A stretch of 64,000 nucleotides of DNA, from positions 1 through 64,000 of the forward strand of contig NZ_WTSX01000001.1 of assembly GCF_009828745.1 (NCBI RefSeq), written 5' to 3'. The position numbers were made by a program, and so were the translations under genes. Every line of letters begins with the position of its first letter. The first letter of the stretch is position 1. Positions 54,864-63,855 of this stretch are shown piece by piece. This DNA comes from Erysipelothrix anatis. Lineage in GTDB: Bacteria; Bacillota_I; Bacilli_A; Erysipelotrichales; Erysipelotrichaceae. Under the pieces are notes generated by a model. That model did no database searches. It had not been told where the DNA came from and saw only the letters and a list, made by a program, of their open reading frames with translations.

Positions 54864-54880
54864 AACACTCAATAAACACC
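54864..54880 (-). promoter_or_regulatory. 17-bp motif shared with the oad-cit promoter region
   Basis: AACACTCAATAAACACC here and AACATTCAAAAAACACC at 51704-51720 are identical at 15 of 17 positions, in the same orientation relative to the genes they precede. A degenerate TGTATA and GTGTAC lie next to it (54881-54901). Confidence 0.45.
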
Positions 54881-54933
54881 CTATACACTTGGGGTACACT
54901 ATGGGATTACTCACTTATTAAGCCACATTTTCA

Positions 54934-54963
54934 CATAAAAAGCCACGTTTGAGTGGCTTTTTG
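54934..54963 (-). terminator. Terminator of pckA
   Basis: AAAAGCCAC (54938-54946) pairs with GTGGCTTTT (54953-54961) around 6 bases. On the minus strand T follows. It is 50 bases after the pckA stop. Confidence 0.75.
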
Positions 54964-55013
54964 AGGTTCCGCTTAGGCAAGCTTTTGCAATACACTTGTG
55001 AAAAAATAGATTA

Positions 55014-56570
55014 TTAGTCAATCTCTTGAAGGATGTTTTTGATGATGGAATAGGTTTCTTTCGGAAGCCAATGCCATTCATCAGCATCCAATAAATATTT
55101 CTCGCGCAGGGTAAATGTACGACGGAGCTTCTCTAAATATTCGATATCAGCAAATTGTGGTGTAAACGAATTGGATACAGCATATGACATTTTTGGAAGG
55201 GGTCCGAATGGCTCAAACACTGCAGTGTCCGTTAAAATGTCGTGAATTACTTTCATTGTATCTTCGGGTTTTATTTTTTCACCATTGAAATATCCTGTAT
55301 TTAAAATATAACCTGTGACATCACCTGTTTCAAATAACGCTTTGAACTGTGTATAATCTTCCAATAGTGGATAGAGTCGAAATGGATTCGCATACGGTTC
55401 AATGACCAATTTACCCACCTCGTCGGTATTTTCAGCATTACTTCGGGTTGTACTGATGGTTGCTCCCATAACAGCCGCTAAGACTGGGTCGTCCAATCGC
55501 ACACACGGTGGAAAAGCATCATCACGCATAATCCAAAAAACTGTTTTGAGTGGTGAGTCGATCGCATCGATGCGATTATCTGTCCAATATTTCGATTTGA
55601 TGGTGCGACCATTTCCATTGCGAACATCTTCCGTCTGCAGAACAAGCTTTCCAGTTTCATCACGTACAACGCCATTATTTTGAACTGTAATGAATGATTC
55701 TATGGCATCGTGTCCCATCGGATAATCGGCAGTCTTATCAAAGTAAGATGGTTCGAGTGCAATCGCACGTTTGGTCTCTTCATGAATAATAAACGCATCA
55801 TCATGCAAGACTTTAACCTCAGTTGTTGCCTTGGGCTGAGCAAACGTAATTGTAGACTTACCAGATCCAGACAGTCCAAAAGCAGCCATGACTTGTTCAT
55901 GCTCGCCATCTTTCATGTATTTTAACCCACCATGGCATGGGATATAGTCGTAGCGTTTCGCTGCGTTCCATGCGAGTGAAAGAATTGCTTTCTTGATTTC
56001 GCCAAAATAGTTTAGACCTAAAATAACAGCAACATCTTCATGAGGATCTAGGAGGACGAGTCCATGGGGATAGTCTGGATGACGCCATTCTGGATCGACA
56101 TATATAAACTGTTCGCCCTTAGGATTTTCAATACAACCTGCTTCAAAGTTTATCATTGTATTATAGAGATTATTCTCGTGTCCTTGAGGCAGCATGATAT
56201 GGGCATTCATTTGAAAATCTGCATCCAATCCAATATAAACACATGAACTGTAAAATGTCCGGTGATGATTGCTTTCGATGATATCTTGAACAAGCTTTAC
56301 AAAAGCCATGTCTTTGGGACTGTCAATAATATGGCGTGCACGTGCAGTTCTTCCGACTACAGAACCGTTGTTATCAACGAGGACTTTTGCATTGCTAGGA
56401 AGTCCGAGTGCTTCTGTATGATTCACAACAAGATCTGTAACAATGGTCGCAGGTGCAGTTTCCGCCATGCGATATGCTGCTTCACGGGTTTTAACCGGAA
56501 TTACGTGATTATGATAGAACGCGGTTTCAACGGTAGACTTAAACGCTTGATGTACGTGTTTGTGGAACAT
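55014..56570 (-). CDS. pckA: Phosphoenolpyruvate carboxykinase (ATP)
   Basis: This 518-residue enzyme interconverts oxaloacetate + ATP and PEP + CO2 + ADP. The P-loop FGLSGSGKST (around 231-240) and the upstream GLNYFGEIKKAI segment (metal/phosphate binding) identify the ATP-type family, as do HDDAFII and NAENTDEVGKLVIEPYANP (shown in part). A perfect TGTATACA lies 80 bp upstream. It offers a second outlet for oxaloacetate beside the decarboxylase. Confidence 0.88.
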   Translation of the reverse strand: MFHKHVHQAFKSTVETAFYHNHVIPVKTREAAYRMAETAPATIVTDLVVNHTEALGLPSNAKVLVDNNGSVVGRTARARHIIDSPKDMAFVKLVQDIIESNHHRTFYSSCVYIGLDADFQMNAHIMLPQGHENNLYNTMINFEAGCIENPKGEQFIYVDPEWRHPDYPHGLVLLDPHEDVAVILGLNYFGEIKKAILSLAWNAAKRYDYIPCHGGLKYMKDGEHEQVMAAFGLSGSGKSTITFAQPKATTEVKVLHDDAFIIHEETKRAIALEPSYFDKTADYPMGHDAIESFITVQNNGVVRDETGKLVLQTEDVRNGNGRTIKSKYWTDNRIDAIDSPLKTVFWIMRDDAFPPCVRLDDPVLAAVMGATISTTRSNAENTDEVGKLVIEPYANPFRLYPLLEDYTQFKALFETGDVTGYILNTGYFNGEKIKPEDTMKVIHDILTDTAVFEPFGPLPKMSYAVSNSFTPQFADIEYLEKLRRTFTLREKYLLDADEWHWLPKETYSIIKNILQEID

Positions 56571-56650
56571 GATAGATCCCTCCTATACAAATATCTTACC
56601 ACGCATTACTTCCACTCGTTGTTTTTAATCGGTTTTGTATGTTTTTTTTA

Positions 56651-56658
56651 TGTATACA
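56651..56658 (-). promoter_or_regulatory. TGTATACA box upstream of pckA
   Basis: This perfect 8-bp palindrome is identical to those at citO and oadH. It lies between pckA and the convergent-strand terminator of degV, about 80 bp before the pckA start. Chance occurrence is possible at this base composition. Confidence 0.45.
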
Positions 56659-56682
56659 AAAAAAAATCACCTTGCGGTGATT
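56659..56682 (-). terminator. Terminator of degV
   Basis: AATCACC (56665-56671) pairs with GGTGATT (56676-56682) around TTGC, followed by about nine T on the minus strand. Confidence 0.85.
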
Positions 56683-57544
56683 AATATTTAGGTGCCCATT
56701 GGATGGCGATAGTTCCCAACCCTGCATGGGTTGCAACAGCTGCCGGAAGGGGGATAATATAGTATTTAAAGGTTCCTAGTTTTTCAAAAAGGTAATCACG
56801 GCATGACTCTAGTACTGCCATCCCTTCGCTTTCAAGTAAATAAAGATCATGCGTTTCAGGTTTTACATGATACGTAATCATATCATCAACAAGTGCTTGG
56901 AACGCTTTTCGATCAGTACGTCCAATACTCCGTTTTTCTATCGATACACCTTTATTTTCTAAATAGAGCATCGGTTTCACACGAAGTAATGATGCAATTT
57001 TTTGTGCTGTCTTGGACATACGACCACTTAGCACAACTTGGTCTAGTGTTTCTGGATAGACATATGAAATTGTGTCCGAGAAAATCTTGTCGAGCATTGC
57101 TTGAATTGTTTCAATGGATTCGCCACGTTCGTTGTATTCTCGAATACCACGGACAGCTTGTTGTACAGGTCCGGTAATCGTATGGGTATTTATAACTGTG
57201 GTATTTTGAAGTCCACTTTCATTCACTGCCTGTTGGAATGATGGATAGGATCCGGACAGTGCCGTTCCAATACTTAGGACGAAAACATGGTCATAATTTT
57301 CGTCAACCATCGATTCAAACAACTCCATCATAAATCCAATACTTGGTTGGGATGTTGTCACACGTTCTTTATTACGAAGTAAGTTATTAACCTCTTCTTT
57401 CGTAATTGTCACTTCATCAATATATGCATGGTTATTATTCATAACAGTTAATGGTGCAATTTTTACATCAAAATGCTTGATTTCTTCAGGGGTGAACGAC
57501 ACGGATGAGTCGCAAACGATTGCAATTTTTTTCATGGGCATCAT
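56681..57544 (-). CDS. DegV-family fatty-acid-binding protein (FakB-like)
   Basis: This 287-residue protein begins KKIAIVCDSSVSFTPEEIKH and carries RVTTSQPSIGFMMELFE and VLSIGTALSGSYPSFQ, all DegV signatures. Members bind a fatty acid and present it to the kinase FakA for phosphorylation. The start is ambiguous among three close ATGs (57544, 57541, 57535), with only a weak AGAAAG site. No fakA lies nearby. Confidence 0.88.
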   Translation of the reverse strand: MMPMKKIAIVCDSSVSFTPEEIKHFDVKIAPLTVMNNNHAYIDEVTITKEEVNNLLRNKERVTTSQPSIGFMMELFESMVDENYDHVFVLSIGTALSGSYPSFQQAVNESGLQNTTVINTHTITGPVQQAVRGIREYNERGESIETIQAMLDKIFSDTISYVYPETLDQVVLSGRMSKTAQKIASLLRVKPMLYLENKGVSIEKRSIGRTDRKAFQALVDDMITYHVKPETHDLYLLESEGMAVLESCRDYLFEKLGTFKYYIIPLPAAVATHAGLGTIAIQWAPKY

Positions 57545-57717
57545 ACTTTCTATATTTATATTAGCACGCTTAGTATATCAAAATTTTTTCTTATTTTCAC
57601 AAATACTTTATGTTGTTTTTCACACTTTTGGAATTTATACACTAAAAATGCAAATACGAATGTAGTATCTTATCCTTTATTATGATATGTTGAGTTTACT
57701 AGAAATGAGGCATCCTT

Positions 57718-58443
57718 ATGATTCAGTTAATCAATTACCTTAATTCACCCCAAGAAGTCCAATCAAAATTGGATAAAGCCTTCGCGAAAGGCTATACGTT
57801 AAATAAAGTAAAGTTTGGGTTTCGCTTTTTTAAAAAGGAAGAAACTCCCAAAGCTGCGGCATACCTTGTTGAGCGCGAAACTGCTTTAGAACGCAAGTAT
57901 CTCGTCGATAAAACCGTATTTACCCAACCCAATGTTACTGTAACCTATTGCTTGGGTGTTGATGAGAAACAAGATACTATTTCTGACATTTTACTTGTTG
58001 ATTATTATCAACATCAAAAATCTCTGTACAGTCATGTTTCGTTGCGTTTAAGCATTTACGTCATGATTGGTTTGTATGCGCTCATGTTCCTAAATATCAT
58101 TCCGGCTGCTTTAACGGGCTGGTTGTTCCTTGTTATTTTCTTATTTTTATTGCACCGCTTTGTCAGTTATCGTGCATTCTATAAAACGGTATTCAAACCG
58201 CTTTTAGACTCTACCAACTCAATAGATGTTGCGAAGGCCATCAGTCTTGTAATCGTGGCTGATCGTAAGTTGAATAGCGAGGAATTTGCGATAATCCGTG
58301 AACTGGGGAATTTTGAATTTTCCAACGAGAAAAATGGCAAATTTGTCTACAAACTCCTCACTCTATCAAAACATAAATTGGTCCAAGAAAAATTGGATAC
58401 CTTGACTTCAATTGAAACTGAACTCTTTGCTACAGCACGTTAA
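57718..58443 (+). CDS. Hypothetical membrane protein, 241 residues
   Basis: The N-terminal part (about 12-52) contains KLDKAFAKGYTLNKVKFGF and FFKKEETPKAAAYLVER, which recalls DUF2812-type proteins but is not a firm match. Two membrane helices follow at about 108-128 and 131-150. A soluble tail ends the protein (SIDVAKAISLVIVADRKLNSEE), which looks helical. The start follows ATGAGGCATCCTT. Single gene with a terminator. Function unknown. Confidence 0.6.
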   Translation: MIQLINYLNSPQEVQSKLDKAFAKGYTLNKVKFGFRFFKKEETPKAAAYLVERETALERKYLVDKTVFTQPNVTVTYCLGVDEKQDTISDILLVDYYQHQKSLYSHVSLRLSIYVMIGLYALMFLNIIPAALTGWLFLVIFLFLLHRFVSYRAFYKTVFKPLLDSTNSIDVAKAISLVIVADRKLNSEEFAIIRELGNFEFSNEKNGKFVYKLLTLSKHKLVQEKLDTLTSIETELFATAR

Positions 58444-58457
58444 TCGTGCTTTTTTTA
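58434..58457 (+). terminator. Terminator overlapping the end of the 241-residue gene
   Basis: AGCACG (58434-58439) pairs with CGTGCT (58445-58450) and seven T follow on the plus strand. The loop contains the stop codon. Confidence 0.8.
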
Positions 58458-59726
58458 TGACTGCTGATACTTCATTGCGAGATAAAAAGGCACAGCTAAA
58501 AGTAAACCCGCTAGACCCGCAACAAGCTCAAGCGGTGGTGCTTGTAAAAGAAGCCATATTGACGCCACAATACTGTATGCCGGAATCAAGATCCCAAAAG
58601 GTAATCGGAATGGGCGTACAACGTCTTTTTTTGTACTTCGCAATCGAATCACTGCCATCGCTGTCGAAATGTACTGAATAAAGCCTGAAACTACAGCGAG
58701 CGTTACGAGCATTTGATAACTACCAGATAAGGCAACCGGTATTGCAATGATTGTTGAGGCAACAATCGCAAAGCCAGGGGTACCAAAACGTGACTCCTTC
58801 GCAAAGCACGATGGTAAAAGCTTATCTTCAGCTAGGGCGACCATACATCGTGGCGTAATGAATGAATTGGCAATGTTAATACCAGCAATTGAAATCAAAG
58901 TACCAGTACAAGCAATCATCAGGCCTGTAGGTCCAATCATACGGTATAGAGCGGCTTGAATAGGCATTGTTTCCGTCTTTAAATCATTTCCCAATACTCC
59001 GATTGATAGAACATGAACGCCAATATAGAATACGGTAATGACCGACATGACAATCATAATTGCACGTGGTAGATTTTGTTTTGGATTTTCCATATCCTCA
59101 GATGCAATTGCTAATGATTCAAATCCTTGAAACGCATAGAACCACATCAAACTAATTGCACCAAATTTACTCCATTTGAATGCCGTATCTGTCATGACAA
59201 GTTCAAAGTGAGATCCCTTCACGAAGAAAACACCCACAACGATAAATATAAGGATTGGAATAATTTTTGAAACAGTTACAACATTATTTAAGACTTTCGT
59301 AAAATTAACTCCGAGATAATTTACGATACCCAATCCAACAAGTGTCCCGATAACAATCAGTGCACCACCTGTTTCCGTACGTGCTGGACTCCATATTGCG
59401 CCCAAAGCAACTTTCAAGGCACATGCTGTCGAAGCCCATGTTATTATTTGAACCACTAACTTACTAAAGCCAACAACAAATCCTGGAAATTCTCCAAATG
59501 CGTCACGGACATAAACATAGGGCCCACCATTTTGTGAATAAATACCGGCTGCTTCAGCAAAACATGCTGCCAACGACATCACCACAATCGCGATAAAAAG
59601 TAATGTCCAAAGACTTCCCAGGCCAATTTCTTTACTCGTTATATGTGGAAAGAAAAAGACGCCAGAACCAATAATCGAATTAATACCAAGCAATACGATG
59701 CTCGTAAATCCAAGTTTCTTTTGCAT
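58455..59726 (-). CDS. APC-family amino acid permease
   Basis: This 423-residue transporter begins KLGFTSIVLLGINSIIGSG, with the G-I-N-S-I-I-G-S-G substrate loop in helix 1 characteristic of APC permeases. It has 12 hydrophobic segments, and FYAFQGFESLAIASEDMENP in helix 6 is typical. The substrate is unknown. The upstream region holds a 9-bp inverted repeat. Confidence 0.85.
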   Translation of the reverse strand: MQKKLGFTSIVLLGINSIIGSGVFFFPHITSKEIGLGSLWTLLFIAIVVMSLAACFAEAAGIYSQNGGPYVYVRDAFGEFPGFVVGFSKLVVQIITWASTACALKVALGAIWSPARTETGGALIVIGTLVGLGIVNYLGVNFTKVLNNVVTVSKIIPILIFIVVGVFFVKGSHFELVMTDTAFKWSKFGAISLMWFYAFQGFESLAIASEDMENPKQNLPRAIMIVMSVITVFYIGVHVLSIGVLGNDLKTETMPIQAALYRMIGPTGLMIACTGTLISIAGINIANSFITPRCMVALAEDKLLPSCFAKESRFGTPGFAIVASTIIAIPVALSGSYQMLVTLAVVSGFIQYISTAMAVIRLRSTKKDVVRPFRLPFGILIPAYSIVASIWLLLQAPPLELVAGLAGLLLAVPFYLAMKYQQS

Positions 59727-59819
59727 TATAAATACTCCTTAATTTCTTTTTTTTCCTGTAGATGGAGTTATTTTACAGAAACAGCTTGTGCGAAACAAGG
59801 CGTGAATCTTTCGTTTTTA

Positions 59820-59850
59820 TTGGCTAATGTCGAAGCGATAAATTAGCCAA
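59820..59850. repeat. Perfect 9-bp inverted repeat between divergent genes
   Basis: TTGGCTAAT (59820-59828) and ATTAGCCAA (59842-59850) flank 13 bases. No T run follows on either strand, so it is more likely an operator than a terminator. It lies about 95 bp upstream of the permease and 150 bp before the lipoprotein gene. The rest of 59727-59996 shows no gene. Confidence 0.45.
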
Positions 59851-59996
59851 ACTGTCTAAATCGCTATTTTACGTCACCTGTAGCGGTTACATTACTTGTC
59901 TGAACATGACTAAATACCGTAAACTAAATATAAATAGTTACCGCTTAATCACTTTCTTTTTAAGTATGAAAGTGCGAAGCAACGAAAGGAATTCCT

Positions 59997-60974
59997 ATGT
60001 TCAAAAAATTAATGATACTAAATCTATGTCTTTTGTTTATTACTGGGTGTAGTGTTAACACCCCCGAAGAACCCAAAACACCAACCGCAACAACCAATAC
60101 GATGACACGCAACAATCATGATTATACGTTTGATGTTGTATCCGGAGCTACGAATGGAAGGCATGAAGGGACCGCTTATACAGGTGATGAAAAATGGCAA
60201 CGTATGATGTGGTCAGGACGCCCTGAAATTGGTGTTGTTACTGGGGATTATTATTTTGATTCCCTCGACTTCAATGGTGGCTATATTGCAACTGTGACAG
60301 TTGTCACCGAAAACAATGCTTTGCAACTTGTTGAATTTGATGAAATCTCACCACAAAACTACTATGCGCCTGAATGGGCAAACCGTACGAAACGTACCTC
60401 CGGGTATGCGAATTGGCAAATGGATAATGGTCGTACCGATACGACGCTTGTTACCATTGTCAATGCGATGACGTTTCTTGAGTATCAAATGATGACCCAA
60501 AACAGCCTTGTAGGTGAGTTCAATGCACCTGCGGGTTCTTCAACCAGTCTTCGTGGTGGATTTGAGCCCGTTGCCGAAAAAATCGCACCTCGCGTCGAAA
60601 AGCCATCCAATTTATATTATATTGGGGTTACCGAATCTATAGGTGATGGCCTCTATGCCCGTCTTGGTGTCATCTATAATAAACAGGATCAGTCAATCTA
60701 TGATGTCATCTATGATGAATATTTCGATGATAATCCTGCGGCAATTACCGACCCAACATTGCAACAGTTTTACCGTCAATCAAAGTACCACGCCCGTGAA
60801 TTTGAAGCCGTTACTCAACAACCCTTCCGCGAGGATGTGACTGCACTAAAAGATGCCGTAAAGCAACAACAAACTCTCGATATTTCAATCGAGAACACTG
60901 CCATTTCAGTGCACTATCGCACGCTAGCTGAACGTGTGTATCAGTTAAGCCAAGAAAAAATGTCTGAGTTTTAA
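59997..60974 (+). CDS. Lipoprotein with possible FMN-binding-like domains
   Basis: This 325-residue protein has a lipoprotein signal with lipobox ITGC (Cys18) and a Thr/Pro-rich spacer. DVVSGAT at 46-52 matches the ApbE flavinylation motif D-x-x-(S/T)-G-A-T. A strand pair FNGGYIATVTVVTENNALQL resembles the FMN-binding fold, as in PplA-type surface lipoproteins. The motif sits before rather than at the end of such a domain, so the assignment is uncertain. It starts behind AAAGGAA. Confidence 0.6.
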   Translation: MFKKLMILNLCLLFITGCSVNTPEEPKTPTATTNTMTRNNHDYTFDVVSGATNGRHEGTAYTGDEKWQRMMWSGRPEIGVVTGDYYFDSLDFNGGYIATVTVVTENNALQLVEFDEISPQNYYAPEWANRTKRTSGYANWQMDNGRTDTTLVTIVNAMTFLEYQMMTQNSLVGEFNAPAGSSTSLRGGFEPVAEKIAPRVEKPSNLYYIGVTESIGDGLYARLGVIYNKQDQSIYDVIYDEYFDDNPAAITDPTLQQFYRQSKYHAREFEAVTQQPFREDVTALKDAVKQQQTLDISIENTAISVHYRTLAERVYQLSQEKMSEF

Positions 60975-60988
60975 TCAGACATTTTTTT
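60955..60988. terminator. Bidirectional terminator after the lipoprotein gene
   Basis: AAATGTCTGA (60958-60967) pairs with TCAGACATTT (60975-60984) around 7 bases including the stop codon, with T after and A before. It serves the convergent genes. Confidence 0.85.
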
Positions 60989-62876
60989 ATTGATTGAGAT
61001 AGGGCAATGCATAACCTGAACCATCAATTAAATCATACTGAATCACTTCATAAGCTGTCAGTAGTTTTTGTTGATAGGGAGTCAATTGCTCATAACTTCG
61101 TGGACTTGTATCACCATACAAGTAATAACCAGTACTATGAATACTAATAAATGTTTCGTTGACCTCTTGAACCAAAGCTTGATATGGACTAATTTTGACA
61201 TCTCCAACTGCATAAATTAAATTCTGTGCATTTGTTAAAGAGATTAGGTCTGTGTTGTAAGCTTCCAAACTTGCATCGGGAAGGTTTGTCGCAATAAAGT
61301 AATTGGTTTGATATTTTTTGATAGGTGTATTGACGTTTAAGATACTGTTGTAAATTCCCGGAAGATGATCCCCATAGAAAAAGAGAATATATGGTTTTTC
61401 TTCTTCATTCAAAGCCGTTACAAATTCTTTCGTATAGCCATCTGTTCGATGAATTCCTTCACTATAATTTTTGACGACTGTTTTATAACCATCTGATAAT
61501 AGTTCACTCTCGACCTCATAAATACTATCTGGGAAATCGTTAGGGTACGGTGCGTGATTTTGCATCGTTACTAAGTGAATCGACATTGGATTATCATTGG
61601 TTCGATAATGGTCAAGAACTTCATTGTAGGCAGACTCATCCGAGATATATCCATACATAACCAGCAGCCCTTTATGCTGCATATCATTTTCAAAGATGCT
61701 TGTATCAATTCCAAAGTTTCGATATGTCGGAACTCGTTTGAAGAACTGTGATCCATAACTATGGATTGCAAGCGTATCGCGTTCGACATCAGATTGAATC
61801 GATTTAAAAATTGATGGCAGATGATCATTGGTCGATGTGAATGACTGGAATGCGGTCGCAACTGCTGGACTTAGTGATCCATAGCTCATTCCTGTTATGA
61901 GTTCATACTCGGTATTGGGTGTTTGGCCACCGTAAGTTGGTGAAATGATCGATCCCACTGCTACCTTATCAGATGAATCTTTTAAGTATTCAAGTGGTTC
62001 CTCTGCAAGTATAAAACCATCCAAGTTACTGGGATCACTCATCGATTCACTAAGAATAGTGATAACATTGATATATTCAAAATTTTCACGACTTCGGCTT
62101 GCATTGATTGCATCCGCATCTTTTGTATAATGGTCCATAATTTTATCGACAGTTTCTTTTGAATACGAATCCGGTTTATACATATTATCACCCGGTATGT
62201 TTACAACAAATCCATTCAGAAAACCGTAATATTGATAATTATCGATTTGATTCCAAATTGAATACTCCGGAAAGAAATTATTATTTAAAGCATAACTTCT
62301 AAAACGTGAGTCATGTTTATTGTAAGACATCATGTATGATGACCCCAACATTAATATCACAAGTCCTGAGATTAATGTCACTACACGAATGTGTTTGTTG
62401 TAGACAGGTTTGAAAATACCGATTTTGCGGTTTAAGAAGACCATCACAACAACAAGAACCACAAGTACTATCACACTTAGGATGATCATCTTAAGTTGAC
62501 GTGACGTAATCATTGAGAGAAGATCTTTGGTATTACGAAGATAGCTCACATCAGCTGGATATATAGGTTCGACTAATACATTTAATTTAATATAATTTAA
62601 AACAGCAACAATACCAGTTACCGTTAAATATCCAATACTTACAAAAAGAATATTATTAAAGATTAGTACCAGCAGTATAAACACAATAAACAACACTAAA
62701 GTACTAAACACATATGCGGGTGTTGAGTATGCAATTGATTCAAAAACGAGATCATAGTCAAATTTAAATAAACTTGCTGTCGTTACGAGTTGAAAGACTA
62801 CACTCATAATAATTCCAGTTACTATAATTGTTGCGCTATAGGCTAGCCATCGTTTCCAATTTTTATTTTTTAACAT
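60987..62876 (-). CDS. LTA-synthase-family membrane sulfatase/phosphotransferase
   Basis: This 629-residue protein has five N-terminal membrane helices (to about 195) and an extracellular sulfatase-fold domain. Thr319 in GGQTPNTEYE is the expected catalytic nucleophile. FFYGDHLPGI carries metal-binding residues. LTA synthases polymerise glycerol phosphate from phosphatidylglycerol and release diacylglycerol. It follows a DgkB-like kinase by nine bases, which fits recycling of that diacylglycerol. Related enzymes make other modified teichoic acids. Confidence 0.85.
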   Translation of the reverse strand: MLKNKNWKRWLAYSATIIVTGIIMSVVFQLVTTASLFKFDYDLVFESIAYSTPAYVFSTLVLFIVFILLVLIFNNILFVSIGYLTVTGIVAVLNYIKLNVLVEPIYPADVSYLRNTKDLLSMITSRQLKMIILSVIVLVVLVVVMVFLNRKIGIFKPVYNKHIRVVTLISGLVILMLGSSYMMSYNKHDSRFRSYALNNNFFPEYSIWNQIDNYQYYGFLNGFVVNIPGDNMYKPDSYSKETVDKIMDHYTKDADAINASRSRENFEYINVITILSESMSDPSNLDGFILAEEPLEYLKDSSDKVAVGSIISPTYGGQTPNTEYELITGMSYGSLSPAVATAFQSFTSTNDHLPSIFKSIQSDVERDTLAIHSYGSQFFKRVPTYRNFGIDTSIFENDMQHKGLLVMYGYISDESAYNEVLDHYRTNDNPMSIHLVTMQNHAPYPNDFPDSIYEVESELLSDGYKTVVKNYSEGIHRTDGYTKEFVTALNEEEKPYILFFYGDHLPGIYNSILNVNTPIKKYQTNYFIATNLPDASLEAYNTDLISLTNAQNLIYAVGDVKISPYQALVQEVNETFISIHSTGYYLYGDTSPRSYEQLTPYQQKLLTAYEVIQYDLIDGSGYALPYLNQ

Positions 62877-62885
62877 TTAATTTCC

Positions 62886-63758
62886 TCATTTCAAGGGGCC
62901 AACAAGCGTAATAGGTTCTGGTTCTACATCGAACTGAATATGCTTGGTCTTGCCTCCAAATTCGCCATCAAGTCCGTATTCGACCGTTGACTCACTGTTG
63001 ATTGTAACTTTTTTTGCACGTCTAAAGATGATGCTATCATCTTCAAAACTCTGAGTATTGATTTGATGAAGTGCTTTTACGAGTTGAACCGGTGTTTTGG
63101 GTGTTCGAACAAGCATCACTTCAAACAAGCCATCTGCTAAATCGGTCGAATCAGGAAAGCGGACAAAGTTTGCCATCTTTTTTGTATTGGTGATGGATAC
63201 AAAACTGAATTTCCCTTTTACAATTTCATCATCCACGTTAACGTCAAGACGGTATTTCTTTAATTTCCAAATTTCCCAAAAACCACGCAACATATAGGCA
63301 AAGTAGCCAAATTTATTCTTCAGTTTTTGATCAGTCGTATAGGGTACATTGGACAAGTAACCAAAGGTTAATGCATACGAAAATACTTTATCATTAACAA
63401 CACCTAAGTCCGTAGTAATTGTTGTTGTAAAGTCTGTTGTTGTAAGTATTTCTTCAATATTGACGGTTTCATAATAGTTCTTTGCAATATCATTCGTTGT
63501 ACCACTGGGAAGCATCAGAATTGGTTGTTTTAAATTTAACGCTGCTGCCATTGTAAATGCCGCACTGATGGTTCCATCACCACCCATAGCCGCTAGGACA
63601 TCAAAGTCTGTAGTTTTGATGCGCTCCATCAAGGCTTCTGGATCTTGTTGAATGGATTCTTTCGAAACAATATTGAGGTGGGCGTATGAAGCATCATTGA
63701 TCGTTGGAATCCCCTTACCGGATTCTGTATTACCAATAAAGAAAATACGAGGGGTCAT
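62886..63758 (-). CDS. Diacylglycerol kinase family protein (DgkB/YegS-like)
   Basis: This 290-residue lipid kinase starts at MTPRIFFIGNTESG; the site AGGTG is correctly spaced for this ATG and too close for two earlier ones. The catalytic ATP motif is AAMGGDGTISAAF, and LMLPSGTTNDIAKNYY is the second conserved segment. The C-terminal half is the usual beta-sandwich. It probably phosphorylates diacylglycerol to phosphatidic acid. It is the first gene before the LTA-synthase-like gene. Confidence 0.86.
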   Translation of the reverse strand: MTPRIFFIGNTESGKGIPTINDASYAHLNIVSKESIQQDPEALMERIKTTDFDVLAAMGGDGTISAAFTMAAALNLKQPILMLPSGTTNDIAKNYYETVNIEEILTTTDFTTTITTDLGVVNDKVFSYALTFGYLSNVPYTTDQKLKNKFGYFAYMLRGFWEIWKLKKYRLDVNVDDEIVKGKFSFVSITNTKKMANFVRFPDSTDLADGLFEVMLVRTPKTPVQLVKALHQINTQSFEDDSIIFRRAKKVTINSESTVEYGLDGEFGGKTKHIQFDVEPEPITLVGPLK

Positions 63759-63855
63759 AATCATCACCTATTCTTATCATTCTTGTTTATATCTATGTAC
63801 AGTATACCGTTATTTCACTTTTTTTCAATTTTCTTCACAATTCCTCGTTAAAATT

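Noticed and set aside
54881-54901. Further TGTATACA-type operator before citM
   Set aside because: Only half matches (TGTATA and GTGTAC on the minus strand) are present, so it was mentioned but not counted as a box.
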